Positions 19,433 to 28,494 of a DNA stretch of 64,000 bases are shown piece by piece. Location: positions 52,425 through 116,424 of the forward strand of contig JAGXAB010000011.1 in assembly GCA_018971775.1 (NCBI GenBank), given 5' to 3'. Position 1 is the first letter of the stretch. Each line of letters begins with the position of its first letter. Source of the DNA: Cyanobacteria bacterium REEB67. Lineage in GTDB: Bacteria; Cyanobacteriota; Vampirovibrionia; Obscuribacterales; Obscuribacteraceae. Position numbers and translations under genes: made by a program. Under the pieces are notes generated by a model. It was not told the DNA's origin, ran no database searches, and worked only from the letters and a program-made list of their open reading frames with translations.

Positions 19433-19446
19433 CATGTATAAGGCGG

Positions 19447-21084
19447 TCAAATCAAGACATGATTTGAAGTCCGCGGGCTCTGACTGGCCAGACCAGAGGC
19501 ACTGGCATTGACATAATCAAGATATTTTTTGTAAGCGCGAGCCAGCCTGGCGATACCATCGGCGGTGATAGTCTCGTCATTTTGAATGAAGCAAAGGCGC
19601 AAATAATTGAGACCGCCGACGCCGCTGAAGCAGAGGTCACCGGGCGAGAAAACGACGCCTTCATGTCTGGCGAAATTGAGTAAATCTCTGTTGGAGAGAC
19701 CTTCTGGCAGACTCATCCAGAGAAAAAGACCGCCTTTCGGCTTGATCAAACGCACACCGGCGAAAGGTTTGAATTCCTTTTCCAGACTGCTCAACATCGC
19801 GTCACGTCGGCGCTTATAAACGGCGTTGACGCGCAGCAGATGTTCCTGATAGAGACCACGGTGCAAAAATTCGTTGAGGATGACCTGAGCCATACTATTG
19901 GTGGCAAGATCTGAAGTGCGCTTGGCGAAAGAAAGCTTTTCCATCACCGCTTCAGGACCGACCAGCCAGCCCAGGCGCACTCCAGGGCAAAGCGCCTTGG
20001 AAAAAGTACCCTGATAAATGACCAGATCTTTTTTCTCGCTCAAACTGTAGAGCGATGGCAGAGGCGCACCCTCGTAGCAGAGATCGCCTGAATAGTCGTC
20101 TTCGAGAATGGGCGTAGAAAAACGCGAACACAGGTCGACTAAGGCGCGGCGCCGGTTGAGGCTCATTGTCAGGCCGGTGGGATTTTGATTGTTGGGCATG
20201 ACGTAGAGAAACTTTGGTGCATAGCGACGCAGTCCGGCTTCGACTTCGGCCAGATTAATCCCTTCTTCGTCGTGATGACAGCCGATCAAACGCGCCTGAC
20301 GAGCGCGAAAGTTGGAGATGGCCCAGAAATAGGTCGGTTCTTCGACGAGCACAGCATCGCCCGGATCGACTAGCAAATTGGCCACCAGATCAATGCCCTG
20401 CTGCGAACCGCTCAAGATCAGTAGCTGCTCGGCGAGCACGTCCATGCCTTTGCCGGCGAGATGCTCGATGACGCTCTGACGCAGCTCGGGCTCACCGTTA
20501 AAAGGACTGTAATCAAACATGCGATCGCCGCGATCGCTGTCGAGAATGGAATGGACAATTTTTTTGAATTCGACGCTGGGATAAAAATCCTGCGCCGGTA
20601 TACCACCCGCAAACGAAATCGCATCATCAGCGGCAAATTGAGGCAGACGACTGATCAAACCGCTCAGACCGGCGACATAACGCGAATAGCGACTGCTCCA
20701 GTCGACCTGATCGGTCGTAGCTTCAATGCCTGCCGGCTGAGCGGCCTGCACCGGCTGACCGACAAGCGTGCGCTCGAATTGCCAGGAAGCATCAACAATG
20801 GGATCGACGATCTGCTCGGCCCGGCCGCGACTGACAAAAGTGCCGCGTCCGACCTGACTGTCAATCAAGCCAAGGCGCGAAAGCTCGAGGTAGGCCCGGG
20901 CCACCGTCGAGCGATCGACTTTAATAAAGGAAGAAAGCTCGCGATTGGTCGGCAATTTATCGCCCGGAGAAAGCAAACCGGATTCGATAGCAGTGCGCAC
21001 GCAATCGACGATGCGCATATAAATAGGTCCGGCCGTCCCGGCGGACGACACCTGCAGGTTGGAAAAGACTACCAGCCAATTCAT
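19447..21084 (-). CDS. MocR-family regulator (GntR-type HTH plus aminotransferase-like domain), likely PdxR
   Basis: This is a transcription factor that fuses an N-terminal winged helix (about 18-90: IYMRIVDCVRTAIESG, LPTNRELSSFIKVDRSTVARAY) to a fold-type I aminotransferase-like domain. The PLP-binding lysine is K363 in GTFSKALCPGVRLGW. NPTGLTMSLNRR and EDDYSGDL are family landmarks. MocR proteins next to pdxST are typically PdxR, which activates pdxST and senses PLP. Here the gene is upstream of pdxS in the same direction rather than divergent, so readthrough is possible. The identification as PdxR is from context. Confidence 0.85.
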   Translation of the reverse strand: MNWLVVFSNLQVSSAGTAGPIYMRIVDCVRTAIESGLLSPGDKLPTNRELSSFIKVDRSTVARAYLELSRLGLIDSQVGRGTFVSRGRAEQIVDPIVDASWQFERTLVGQPVQAAQPAGIEATTDQVDWSSRYSRYVAGLSGLISRLPQFAADDAISFAGGIPAQDFYPSVEFKKIVHSILDSDRGDRMFDYSPFNGEPELRQSVIEHLAGKGMDVLAEQLLILSGSQQGIDLVANLLVDPGDAVLVEEPTYFWAISNFRARQARLIGCHHDEEGINLAEVEAGLRRYAPKFLYVMPNNQNPTGLTMSLNRRRALVDLCSRFSTPILEDDYSGDLCYEGAPLPSLYSLSEKKDLVIYQGTFSKALCPGVRLGWLVGPEAVMEKLSFAKRTSDLATNSMAQVILNEFLHRGLYQEHLLRVNAVYKRRRDAMLSSLEKEFKPFAGVRLIKPKGGLFLWMSLPEGLSNRDLLNFARHEGVVFSPGDLCFSGVGGLNYLRLCFIQNDETITADGIARLARAYKKYLDYVNASASGLASQSPRTSNHVLI

Positions 21085-21249
21085 CCAATTGACCCCACCA
21101 CTCTATACCAACACCTTACCCCAACCAGCCATTCCAGTCAATTTAATGTAATCGCATTTAAACCGACAAAAAGGGCGCAAAACACCTAAAAACAGGCCCG
21201 CCAGAGGCCAGGCCAATTAAATATTACACACCAGCCAATCCAGCCAATC

Positions 21250-21981
21250 CTATTCGGGAGCAAAGCAGGTCATTTCCTTACGGCCGAGGTCGCTTTCGAT
21301 AGCGATCGGAATCAGAGTGCTCAATCGAGCGCGGACCTCCTTATACGGATAAAAGTTTTTGCGGCGCAGTTCAGCGATCAGCCTGTCCATACAAGGATCC
21401 GGCACGCGCACGGCCACCAGCACATTGCCATTCAAAGATAAAGCGAGGCGCAGGCGCGCCAGCACGGCGCTACAAGCGGCCAGCTCCGTGTCGCTAAACG
21501 GCTTGATGCGATTCTCCAGCAAGACGGCGACGCGGTCGCGCGCTTTTATCGGCCAGGCAATCGTTTGCTTCTCGGATACAACTTTGCCGTCCAGACACTT
21601 GAAGTTGTCGCAATCGACTCTCTGGGACGCTCTGTTTGTCGATGTCTGGGGAAAGCAACTGACTTTGACCCTGGTCAGGCCTTTCAAATCCGAGCCGGGG
21701 AAATCCACACCATCAGGGCCGGAGACTCCCTCTCGGCCGCTCTGTAGATGCAACTGCAAAACATCGTCGTAGACGCTCATGTCAAAAAGCTGAGGCGGCA
21801 AGACTTTGGGCGGCCGGTCTCGCAAGGCTGACTGCCCACCGGCCTGCACCGGTGCGGCCAGACCGAAGGCGCTACCGACAAGAAAAATGACAGCAGACAG
21901 AAGTAGAGACCAAAAAAACCGTCCAGACAAAAGCGCAGCGACAATTAGAGCATCCAGTAAACTTTTCCTGGACATCGACAT
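21250..21981 (-). CDS. Secreted protein of unknown function
   Basis: An N-terminal stretch of basic residues and a long hydrophobic segment (about 10-43, ending LAAPVQAGG) looks like a signal peptide. The mature part of about 195 residues has six or so cysteines, including VDCDNFKCL and a C-terminal MTCF, which may form disulfides. There is no recognised domain. It is separated from the MocR gene downstream by 165 bases and diverges from the secreted protein gene at 22109. Confidence in coding is good; the function is not known. Confidence 0.65.
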   Translation of the reverse strand: MSMSRKSLLDALIVAALLSGRFFWSLLLSAVIFLVGSAFGLAAPVQAGGQSALRDRPPKVLPPQLFDMSVYDDVLQLHLQSGREGVSGPDGVDFPGSDLKGLTRVKVSCFPQTSTNRASQRVDCDNFKCLDGKVVSEKQTIAWPIKARDRVAVLLENRIKPFSDTELAACSAVLARLRLALSLNGNVLVAVRVPDPCMDRLIAELRRKNFYPYKEVRARLSTLIPIAIESDLGRKEMTCFAPE

Positions 21982-22108
21982 CTAAATTGCCTCGCAGGAG
22001 CACTGATCTAAATGTGGGACGGACGGCCTAGAGATGGGCACAATTGACTATGTAGAGTTCAGATCAGTTTCGCTATTTCAGGCAGTTTACTACTAATTTT
22101 TAAAAGAA

Positions 22109-23236
22109 ATGCGTTGGTATCACTGGCGGGTATCCACGGCAGTATGGCTAACTCCTCGAAGCAGGGTCCAAGTGTCAACGATAGAATTACGGCTTGAGCA
22201 ATTTTCAAAGAATCTCACGAGCAGCTTCTTGTGCGCAATCGCCTGTATCACTTTTGGCGCAAAAAATTCCGAAGCGCAGCAGATCGTCCAGGGTCGGCAA
22301 ATTTTTCCAAGCACCAATATCTGGAATCAACGCATCGACAGCCTGCCGGTCGATGCCAATTCAAATAATTACATAACCAATCTAGGCGCCAGCGTTCATT
22401 TCCATCCAGACTGGGGCACCAACCTCACTTACGGCATTCGCTACAACATAGTCGGCGACACTCCCTCAACCGATCATCCGGTCTTTCAATACGCTGACGA
22501 GAGCGATGCCGGCCCATATCCACGGATGACGACATCGACTTTCATCGAAGGAAACAGCTGGAGCACCGCCGCCAACAGCGGTGACAGACACGTTTTGCTA
22601 GTCGATGTCAAAAACGACATCCTCTATGAGCTCTATTCGACGACACTGCAGGGCGGCACAGTGCATGCCGGCTCCGGAGCAATTTTCCCGCTTTATTCCA
22701 ATATGCTCAGGCCAGATACATGGACCTCGGCCGACGCGGCCGGACTGCCTATCTTTCCAGCCCTGGTCAATTATCCCGAAACAAGCAGCGGTCCAATCAA
22801 ACATGCTCTGCGCTTCACCGGACAGCGCAGCAATGGTTACATCTGGCCGGCCCGTCACCTGGCCGGCACCCAGACAGCAGGTTATCCACCCTTCGGTCAG
22901 CGCTTCCGGTTGAAGGCAAATTTTGACATCACTTCATTCAGTGCGACCAATCAGCGCATACTGACGGCGCTCAAACAATACGGCATGTTCTACGCCGATC
23001 TCGGCTCCAACTGGTATGTCAGCGGTGCCCCCGATGTGCACTGGGACGACAACGATCTGAACAATCTCAAAAGCCTGGTCGGCTCGGATTTCGAGGCCGT
23101 GGACGAAAGTTCTCTGATGACCACACCGGACGCGGCCGGGCCGCCGGCACGCACCAGCCCGCCGCCCCTGATCCCTTATCCGGCCAGACCGGCGACCATG
23201 CCCAAACCGAAAAATTCCTGGCCGACGGCAAAATAA
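22109..23236 (+). CDS. Secreted protein of a widespread uncharacterised family
   Basis: A hydrophobic stretch around residues 36-52 followed by AQQ suggests a signal peptide. A GTG at 22172 with AGGG upstream would place it correctly near the N-terminus and is a credible alternative start. The mature region has a pattern I recognise from uncharacterised secreted proteins of Acidobacteria, Actinobacteria and myxobacteria: IFPSTNIWNQRIDSLPVD, YADESDAGPYP, SADAAGLPIFP, HALRFT, YIWPARH, QYGMFYADLGSNWYVSG and GSDFEAVD. The role is unknown. The C-terminus is proline-rich. Its stop shares one base with the start of the next gene (TAATG), linking it to two TadE/G-like genes. Confidence 0.8.
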   Translation: MRWYHWRVSTAVWLTPRSRVQVSTIELRLEQFSKNLTSSFLCAIACITFGAKNSEAQQIVQGRQIFPSTNIWNQRIDSLPVDANSNNYITNLGASVHFHPDWGTNLTYGIRYNIVGDTPSTDHPVFQYADESDAGPYPRMTTSTFIEGNSWSTAANSGDRHVLLVDVKNDILYELYSTTLQGGTVHAGSGAIFPLYSNMLRPDTWTSADAAGLPIFPALVNYPETSSGPIKHALRFTGQRSNGYIWPARHLAGTQTAGYPPFGQRFRLKANFDITSFSATNQRILTALKQYGMFYADLGSNWYVSGAPDVHWDDNDLNNLKSLVGSDFEAVDESSLMTTPDAAGPPARTSPPPLIPYPARPATMPKPKNSWPTAK

Positions 23237-24132
23237 TGCCCACACCACCAGCGGTGCGCCGCCCCGAGCGCGGCAATATGCTTTTACTGTGTAGCGCCCT
23301 CGTAGCCCTTCTGGTTACAGCTATCGGAGCCGCTTTCGGCCTCTACAATCTCGTTAGTGATCAAAAAAAGCTGGAAGTGCGCTCCGAAAATCTGGCCCTC
23401 GAAGCCGCTCAGATCCTCAATTATCACAACAGCGCCGGCCGCTTGAACAATCTGCAAAGAGGCGCCCGCGAGTCTGTTTTTACAGCGCGCGAGATGGCTG
23501 AAAAATGCCAGGAGGAGCGCCTCTCCGAGCTCGCGCCACTGGCTGAACAGATACTGGCAGAAGCGAGAGAGAGCGCCCAGCTCGTCCAGGCGAACCGGAA
23601 AAAATTCGTACGCTTTCAAGACGACAAATTACAGGCTCTTCTCACGGCTAATCCACAAATCGACAGCTTGGAAATCGGCAGTCTCGGCTCGTCGAAACGA
23701 TGCGGCCGTGAGCTGTCCAGCGTAAAAGTATCAAATGAAAACAGCGCGCTAAACGCTTACGACGAGCAGCAGGGATACATTCAAAAAGGCAAAGTACTCG
23801 ACCTGTATAAAAGCACCATCAATTTGAAATTGCCGGCTCCAGACAACGATCTTGATTTTATTCTCAGTACGCTCCCGGCTGCGGTGAAAGGCACACCTGC
23901 CCCGCTGCGCCTTACAACATCGACACTAGAGCCCTATCTTAGCTTGCGCCTGCACGGTGTCGATACCGGCAATCATCTAAAGTGCAGCGCTCCGGCGGTG
24001 CACATTGAGATGAAGGCGACAAATCAGAAAGGTCTTTTCTTTTTCGGCCAGGACAATCAGGTCTCGACCGCAAGCGCTGGTACCGCCTGTGCAAATGGCG
24101 CCGAGCCGGAAGTTGAAAACAGAGATGACTAA
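23236..24132 (+). CDS. TadE/TadG-like membrane-anchored pseudopilin protein
   Basis: Residues 12-37 (RGNMLLLCSALVALLVTA and onwards) form one hydrophobic helix preceded by Arg-Gly. An acidic/alanine-rich amphipathic helix follows. This is the usual N-terminus of TadE/TadG proteins of Flp/Tad secretion systems. The remaining 250 residues are extracytoplasmic with no known domain. It starts on the last base of the upstream stop (TAATG) and overlaps the next gene by 8 bases, so three genes are read as one unit. The Tad assignment is based on the N-terminal pattern only; no Tad ATPase is nearby. Confidence 0.65.
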   Translation: MPTPPAVRRPERGNMLLLCSALVALLVTAIGAAFGLYNLVSDQKKLEVRSENLALEAAQILNYHNSAGRLNNLQRGARESVFTAREMAEKCQEERLSELAPLAEQILAEARESAQLVQANRKKFVRFQDDKLQALLTANPQIDSLEIGSLGSSKRCGRELSSVKVSNENSALNAYDEQQGYIQKGKVLDLYKSTINLKLPAPDNDLDFILSTLPAAVKGTPAPLRLTTSTLEPYLSLRLHGVDTGNHLKCSAPAVHIEMKATNQKGLFFFGQDNQVSTASAGTACANGAEPEVENRDD

Positions 24133-24724
24133 AGGAGCAAGATTTAGAAGGTCAGCAGGATTCGCACGATTTGCAGGATTATCAAGATCCGCTCGCGGCA
24201 GCTATCAAATCAGCGAATTTGGCGTGGCGCTCTATTGCCTGGTCGCTCTCGTTTTGATACCACTGGCCAACCTCTCGGTCCTGCCTTTGCGCTGGTCTCT
24301 GGCAAAATCGCTGATTGGCTCGCAAGTGCACAGATATGCTCAAGCCGAGACGTTCAGTCAGGCGCTGAGAGAAGCGGCAAACGACGAGGCCGGTCAGAGC
24401 TTGCAAAAAATTGGCGGTATCAAGAACAAGACGCAAAAACTCGTCCTGGTAGTGGAATCAGCAAAATTGCAGGGCCAGAGAAAATATATTAACAAGCCCG
24501 GAACAGTTCCGGCGGACTGGCTACCCGAGGGCTCGAATGCTCCAGATGTCTACAGACTGGAGCTCAGTGCCGACTGCGAAATTGCACCCTTATTTTTGTT
24601 ACCTCTCGCTGCAGTCAAAATCCCCGGCCTGACAGTGCCTCTGGCAGTACAATTTGAAGACAGCGCCGTCTTTGAAAATCGAGGACGCGACCCAAACAGC
24701 GGCGAGTATTATCTAAACGAATAA
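24125..24724 (+). CDS. TadE-like pseudopilin-type protein
   Basis: A basic N-terminus rich in Arg/Ser/Gly (about 1-30) leads to a single membrane helix at about 34-55 (FGVALYCLVALVLIPLANL). The soluble 140-residue part that follows is extracytoplasmic. The layout matches minor Tad pseudopilins. I take ATG 24125 as the start because it overlaps the upstream stop (ATGACTAA), the coupling usual in this operon; a GTG 36 bases upstream is the alternative. It is the last gene of the 22109-24724 unit and converges with a membrane protein gene. Confidence 0.6.
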   Translation: MTKGARFRRSAGFARFAGLSRSARGSYQISEFGVALYCLVALVLIPLANLSVLPLRWSLAKSLIGSQVHRYAQAETFSQALREAANDEAGQSLQKIGGIKNKTQKLVLVVESAKLQGQRKYINKPGTVPADWLPEGSNAPDVYRLELSADCEIAPLFLLPLAAVKIPGLTVPLAVQFEDSAVFENRGRDPNSGEYYLNE

Positions 24725-24742
24725 AAGTCGTCGAGCAGAAAA

Positions 24743-25549
24743 TTACGGCGACTCGCCGGTATTTGCAGTTGGCGGCAAAGTGGCAATTTCCACGGCCCGA
24801 CTCTCATCGGCATGACTGGCCCGCAAGAGAGAGTCTATAGAAACACCGGTAAAAGCGGCTAAAAAGGACAGGCCGAGATTGCCGGCGAACATGAGAGATA
24901 GGGCAGCCGGCAAATAACCGAGGAAGGTGATCACCGAAACCGCCACCATGCAGAGCCAGACCGGCAGGTGAGCAAAGGCTAAAAAGCGAGGCACAAAGCG
25001 CGTCAGCGAGAGACAGCGCACGATACAAAGACCGGCCATGCCATAAAGAAAAGCGGAGAGCATAAAAGTCTGGGTGATTGATTGATTGATAATGGTCCAG
25101 CCAATCTGCACCAGATCAGCGCCCAGATAAGTGCAGTTGAGCTGTCCCTGCATGGAAATATCGGCAAAGAGCACCATCATGCGACTGACTCCCTCTAGGT
25201 CGAGGACGCAGGCCAGAAGCGCCAGACAGACCGCCACACCGACAGTCGAGCGGAATTTCTCTTCGAGGATATCACGCATGGCCAGGATAAAGAGCAGGGT
25301 CGAAAAGCTCGAAGCCATGACGAGCAAGCACGACAAACGCCAGATATAAAGATGCTGCGGCACGAATTGCAAAAGACGCTGAGGCGAAAACTCGACAAAA
25401 TTGCCTTCGCGAAAAGCGAAGACACAAATAAGAGTAGCGGCCGTATGCGCAATCGTCGTGACAAGGCAGCAGGTCTGGACAAAGCGGTGGCGGCGAGCCG
25501 GTGAAGGTGCTTTTGCCAGAGCGTGGACGTCGGGAGCGGCCTCAGCCAT
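24743..25549 (-). CDS. Multi-pass membrane protein of unknown function
   Basis: The 268-residue protein has about six hydrophobic segments, at roughly 25-47, 68-90, 100-120, 145-175, 188-210 and 215-235. Short N- and C-terminal tails are Pro/Ala rich. Several cysteines lie inside membrane segments. I recognise no family. It follows serS by 11 bases on the same strand, so the two are probably cotranscribed, although a functional link to seryl-tRNA synthesis is not implied. Confidence 0.65.
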   Translation of the reverse strand: MAEAAPDVHALAKAPSPARRHRFVQTCCLVTTIAHTAATLICVFAFREGNFVEFSPQRLLQFVPQHLYIWRLSCLLVMASSFSTLLFILAMRDILEEKFRSTVGVAVCLALLACVLDLEGVSRMMVLFADISMQGQLNCTYLGADLVQIGWTIINQSITQTFMLSAFLYGMAGLCIVRCLSLTRFVPRFLAFAHLPVWLCMVAVSVITFLGYLPAALSLMFAGNLGLSFLAAFTGVSIDSLLRASHADESRAVEIATLPPTANTGESP

Positions 25550-25560
25550 TTTTTTGCCTG

Positions 25561-26895
25561 CTAACTGACTGAGATTTTGTCAGATGATTTGCCATTTTCG
25601 GAAGCTTTCTTTTCGGCCAGCTTCTTTTCGTCCAGCTCGATTTTGGTCGCACCACCCAGATAAGGACTCAGTACTTTCGGGATACGCACGCTGCCGTCCG
25701 GTTCCTGGTAATTTTCCAAAATGGCGGCGAGAGTGCGTCCGATCGCCAGACCGGAGCCGTTGATCGTGTGCAAGAAACGGCGCGCACCATCGGCAGTGCG
25801 ATATTTAAGATTGGCGCGACGAGCCTGGAAATCACCAAATACCGAGCAGGAGCTGATTTCACGATACTTGTTTTGAGCAGGGAACCAGACTTCCAGGTCA
25901 TAGCATTTTTTGGCGCAGAAACCCATGTCGCCGGAGCAGAGCAAGACGCGGCGATAGGGCAGCTCAAGGGCCTCGAGGATAAGTTCGGCGTCGCGGGTCA
26001 GCTTTTCATGCTCTTCTTCGGAGGTTTCGGGAGTGCAAAATTTGACCAGCTCCACTTTGTTAAACTGATGCTGGCGGATATAGCCGCGGGTGTCTTTACC
26101 GGCACTGCCTGCTTCACGCCGGAAGTTAGGCGTATAAGCGCAGTGCAATATAGGCAGGTTTTCCTCGGGCAGGACTTCATCGCGGTAGAGGTTGGTTACC
26201 GGTACTTCGGCGGTGGGGATCAAATACAACTCTTCTTCTTCGACTTTGAAAAAATCGCCTTCGAACTTAGGCAGTTGGCCGGTACCGACCAGACAATCAC
26301 GATTGACCAGGACCGGCGGGAAGACTTCCAGATAGCCGCGCCTGGCGTGGCTATCGAGCATAAAATTCATCAAGGCGCGCTCCATGCGAGCCCCCCAGTG
26401 CATCAATACAGTCAATCGCGACTTGGAAATTTTGACGCCTCGCTCGAAATCGAAAACGGCGAGCTCGGTGCCGAGCTCGTAGTGAGCTTTGGCATCTTTG
26501 ATATCGGGGATGGTGCCCCACCTGTGGATTTCTTTATTACCTTCTTCGTCAGCACCATCGGGCACTGAAGCATCGGGCAGATTAGGAATGGAAAGAGCGA
26601 GATGATCGCGTTTTTCTTCAAGCTCCTTGGCCAGAGGTTGAACGACTTCCATACGCACTTTTATTTCTTTGGTTTCGGCACGCAGGGCTTCCATTTCCTC
26701 TTTAGAAGCCTTGCCCATTTTGAAAAGCTCAGAAATTTCGTTTTTGCGACGATTCAGCAGCTCGAGTTCAGATTGAGCTTCGCGCTGACGTACGTCGACG
26801 CTCTTCAGCTCTTCGATCGAAAAATCCCCATGACGCCTGGCGAGTTGAGCTTCTACAAAATCGGCATTTTCGCGAATCAATTTTAAGTCGAGCAT
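25561..26895 (-). CDS. serS: Seryl-tRNA synthetase
   Basis: This class II aminoacyl-tRNA synthetase charges tRNA-Ser. The N-terminal antiparallel coiled coil that holds the tRNA long arm covers about 30-105 (rich in Glu, Lys and Arg). Motif 2 is seen as NFRREAGSAGKDTRGYIRQH and motif 3 as GSGLAIGRTLAAILENYQ. TAEVPVTN and CSNFGDFQARR-like (here CSVFGDFQARR) complete the active site. The length of 444 is normal apart from a Lys/Ser-rich C-terminal tail. It diverges from yraN. Confidence 0.97.
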   Translation of the reverse strand: MLDLKLIRENADFVEAQLARRHGDFSIEELKSVDVRQREAQSELELLNRRKNEISELFKMGKASKEEMEALRAETKEIKVRMEVVQPLAKELEEKRDHLALSIPNLPDASVPDGADEEGNKEIHRWGTIPDIKDAKAHYELGTELAVFDFERGVKISKSRLTVLMHWGARMERALMNFMLDSHARRGYLEVFPPVLVNRDCLVGTGQLPKFEGDFFKVEEEELYLIPTAEVPVTNLYRDEVLPEENLPILHCAYTPNFRREAGSAGKDTRGYIRQHQFNKVELVKFCTPETSEEEHEKLTRDAELILEALELPYRRVLLCSGDMGFCAKKCYDLEVWFPAQNKYREISSCSVFGDFQARRANLKYRTADGARRFLHTINGSGLAIGRTLAAILENYQEPDGSVRIPKVLSPYLGGATKIELDEKKLAEKKASENGKSSDKISVS

Positions 26896-26963
26896 TTGTT
26901 GAACTTCTTGGCGGGGATTTACGTTGATTGTGAGGATTATATCTGCGTGCAGAGGGGACTGTC

Positions 26964-27425
26964 ATGACTATTGGACCTAATACTACGAACTTTAGACAAT
27001 CGCTCGGCCGCATGGGCGAGCAGCTTGCCGAAAAGTCACTGCTGGAGCAGGGCTGGCAGGTGCTGGAGCGCAATTATCGAGTCCATCGCCGCGGCGAGCT
27101 CGACATCATCGCCAGGCCACCTGAAGGTGATGTCCTCGCCTTTATCGAAGTAAAAACGAGAGATATCAAGCCCTGGCAGTTAGACCTGGAGCATCCCGGC
27201 CAGGAGGCCGTCGATGCAAACAAGCAAAGGCGGCTTTTCCGTGCCGCGATGGCGTACCTGGCAGCACATCCGGGCGGAGGAGCGACGTTGCGCTTTGACC
27301 TGATCCTGGTCGATATCAGCTTGGACAGACAACATTTGCTAGAAGTGATTGCCCTGGACGATCTCGAGACGCTGGCAAGATACGCCCGGTTAAGTCATTT
27401 AGGCGGCATCTCCGGTATGTTCTGA
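26964..27425 (+). CDS. UPF0102/YraN family protein (endonuclease-like fold)
   Basis: YraN proteins are small with a PDDEXK-like nuclease fold and an unsettled role. The family core is present: LGRMGEQLAEKSLLEQGW, then GELDIIA (E45, D47) and FIEVKTR (E62, K64), which match the E-D-ExK metal site. At 153 residues it is slightly longer than the usual 120-130. The ATG has GAGGGG about 7 bases upstream. It diverges from serS with 68 bases between starts. Confidence 0.9.
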   Translation: MTIGPNTTNFRQSLGRMGEQLAEKSLLEQGWQVLERNYRVHRRGELDIIARPPEGDVLAFIEVKTRDIKPWQLDLEHPGQEAVDANKQRRLFRAAMAYLAAHPGGGATLRFDLILVDISLDRQHLLEVIALDDLETLARYARLSHLGGISGMF

Positions 27426-27471
27426 GCAGGTGAAACGACAACCCTCGCCATCAGGAATCTGATATTTGCTG

Positions 27472-27498
27472 GCGATAACCAGCGATAACTTGCGATAA
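27472..27498. promoter_or_regulatory. Three GCGATAA direct repeats with 10-base period
   Basis: GCGATAA occurs at 27472, 27482 and 27492, exactly one helical turn apart, in the 150-base gap between yraN and the gene at 27577. Same-face spacing suits cooperative protein binding. No known operator matches; the role is inferred only from spacing and position. Confidence 0.35.
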
Positions 27499-27576
27499 AT
27501 TAATCTTGCCCCTTCCTAAGAGTGGAGCAGGAGCCAGTATCGTTTGATCACTGGCTATTGGACCGAGGTTAGGCAA

Positions 27577-28488
27577 ATGTTTTACTGGCGCGACAAACGG
27601 TCTCAAAAAGACCAGGCCGACAAGCTGGAACATATCTACTCCAGCAAGGACGGCTTAAATCGCCGAGCCTTCGGCCTTTTCCCTCAGCCAAAAGACGATA
27701 AGCCCCTGCGCATCGACCTTAGCAATAACGTCAACTACCAGAAATTTCTAGTTGACCTGGAAGGGCAGGAAGAGACCACATGCGTACGCCTGGTTTCGCC
27801 AGGCCGCAAAGCACGAGCAGCCGTGCTCATCCTGCGCGGCCGAGTGCTCGGCTGCATCTTCGGTCGAGACGGCGAAGAGCAATTGCTCGGTCAGGACGGC
27901 TACGCCCGCATGAAGGAAGAAATGCTGCTCAGCGACATCATCGTCGACGCTTACAAAATCGACGACAAGACGGCGATCGCCGCTTCATCGATGTTTCACG
28001 GCGAGCTCTTCTGTGCGCCCTCGAAGATGACGCCGCGGGAGGTCTTCAACTTTTCGCTCCAGCACCTGCTCGACACAAAAATGCCCGGCACAATTTTGAT
28101 CAACCAGAGTGACGCCACAAGAGCCGTCCTCTACACTTTCAAGGGCAAGATCCACGGCCTCTTTTGTTTCCAGGACGGCTGGCTCGAACCGACTCTCGAA
28201 GCAGCCGAGCAAGTCTTGCAAAATGCTCCGGGCTTTTCGGTGCAGGCAAGCAAACTGCTCTGCCCAAATATTTTTGAATTGAAGCAATTCACATTTTCGA
28301 TGACCGGTCTGGGCGAAGGTATTGCTAATATCAATCAATACCAATCGCTGAGCCTGGATTACTCCGAGCTCGCCAACCTCGAGAAAAAGAACAAAGACAG
28401 CCTGGCCAGGGCACTCAATGAATCAAAAGAACAGCGAGACCAGGCCAAAGCTCCTCCCAAACCATGGAAACTCGGAATGGATAACTAG
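27577..28488 (+). CDS. Cytosolic protein of unknown function (DUF4388-like?)
   Basis: The 303-residue protein has no signal peptide or membrane helix. Two copies of a 'gain or colour' style beta pattern are visible (AAVLILRGRVLGCIFG and AVLYTFKGKIHGLFCF), each followed by a helix. This resembles the repeated half-domains of PATAN/DUF4388-type regulatory proteins, but the match is weak. The ATG at 27577 is chosen because GAGG lies 8 bases upstream; a TTG 33 bases earlier is less likely. lysA starts 6 bases after its stop, so it belongs to the lysA-cdaA unit. The C-terminus is Lys-rich and disordered. Confidence 0.7.
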   Translation: MFYWRDKRSQKDQADKLEHIYSSKDGLNRRAFGLFPQPKDDKPLRIDLSNNVNYQKFLVDLEGQEETTCVRLVSPGRKARAAVLILRGRVLGCIFGRDGEEQLLGQDGYARMKEEMLLSDIIVDAYKIDDKTAIAASSMFHGELFCAPSKMTPREVFNFSLQHLLDTKMPGTILINQSDATRAVLYTFKGKIHGLFCFQDGWLEPTLEAAEQVLQNAPGFSVQASKLLCPNIFELKQFTFSMTGLGEGIANINQYQSLSLDYSELANLEKKNKDSLARALNESKEQRDQAKAPPKPWKLGMDN

Positions 28489-28494
28489 GCGGAT

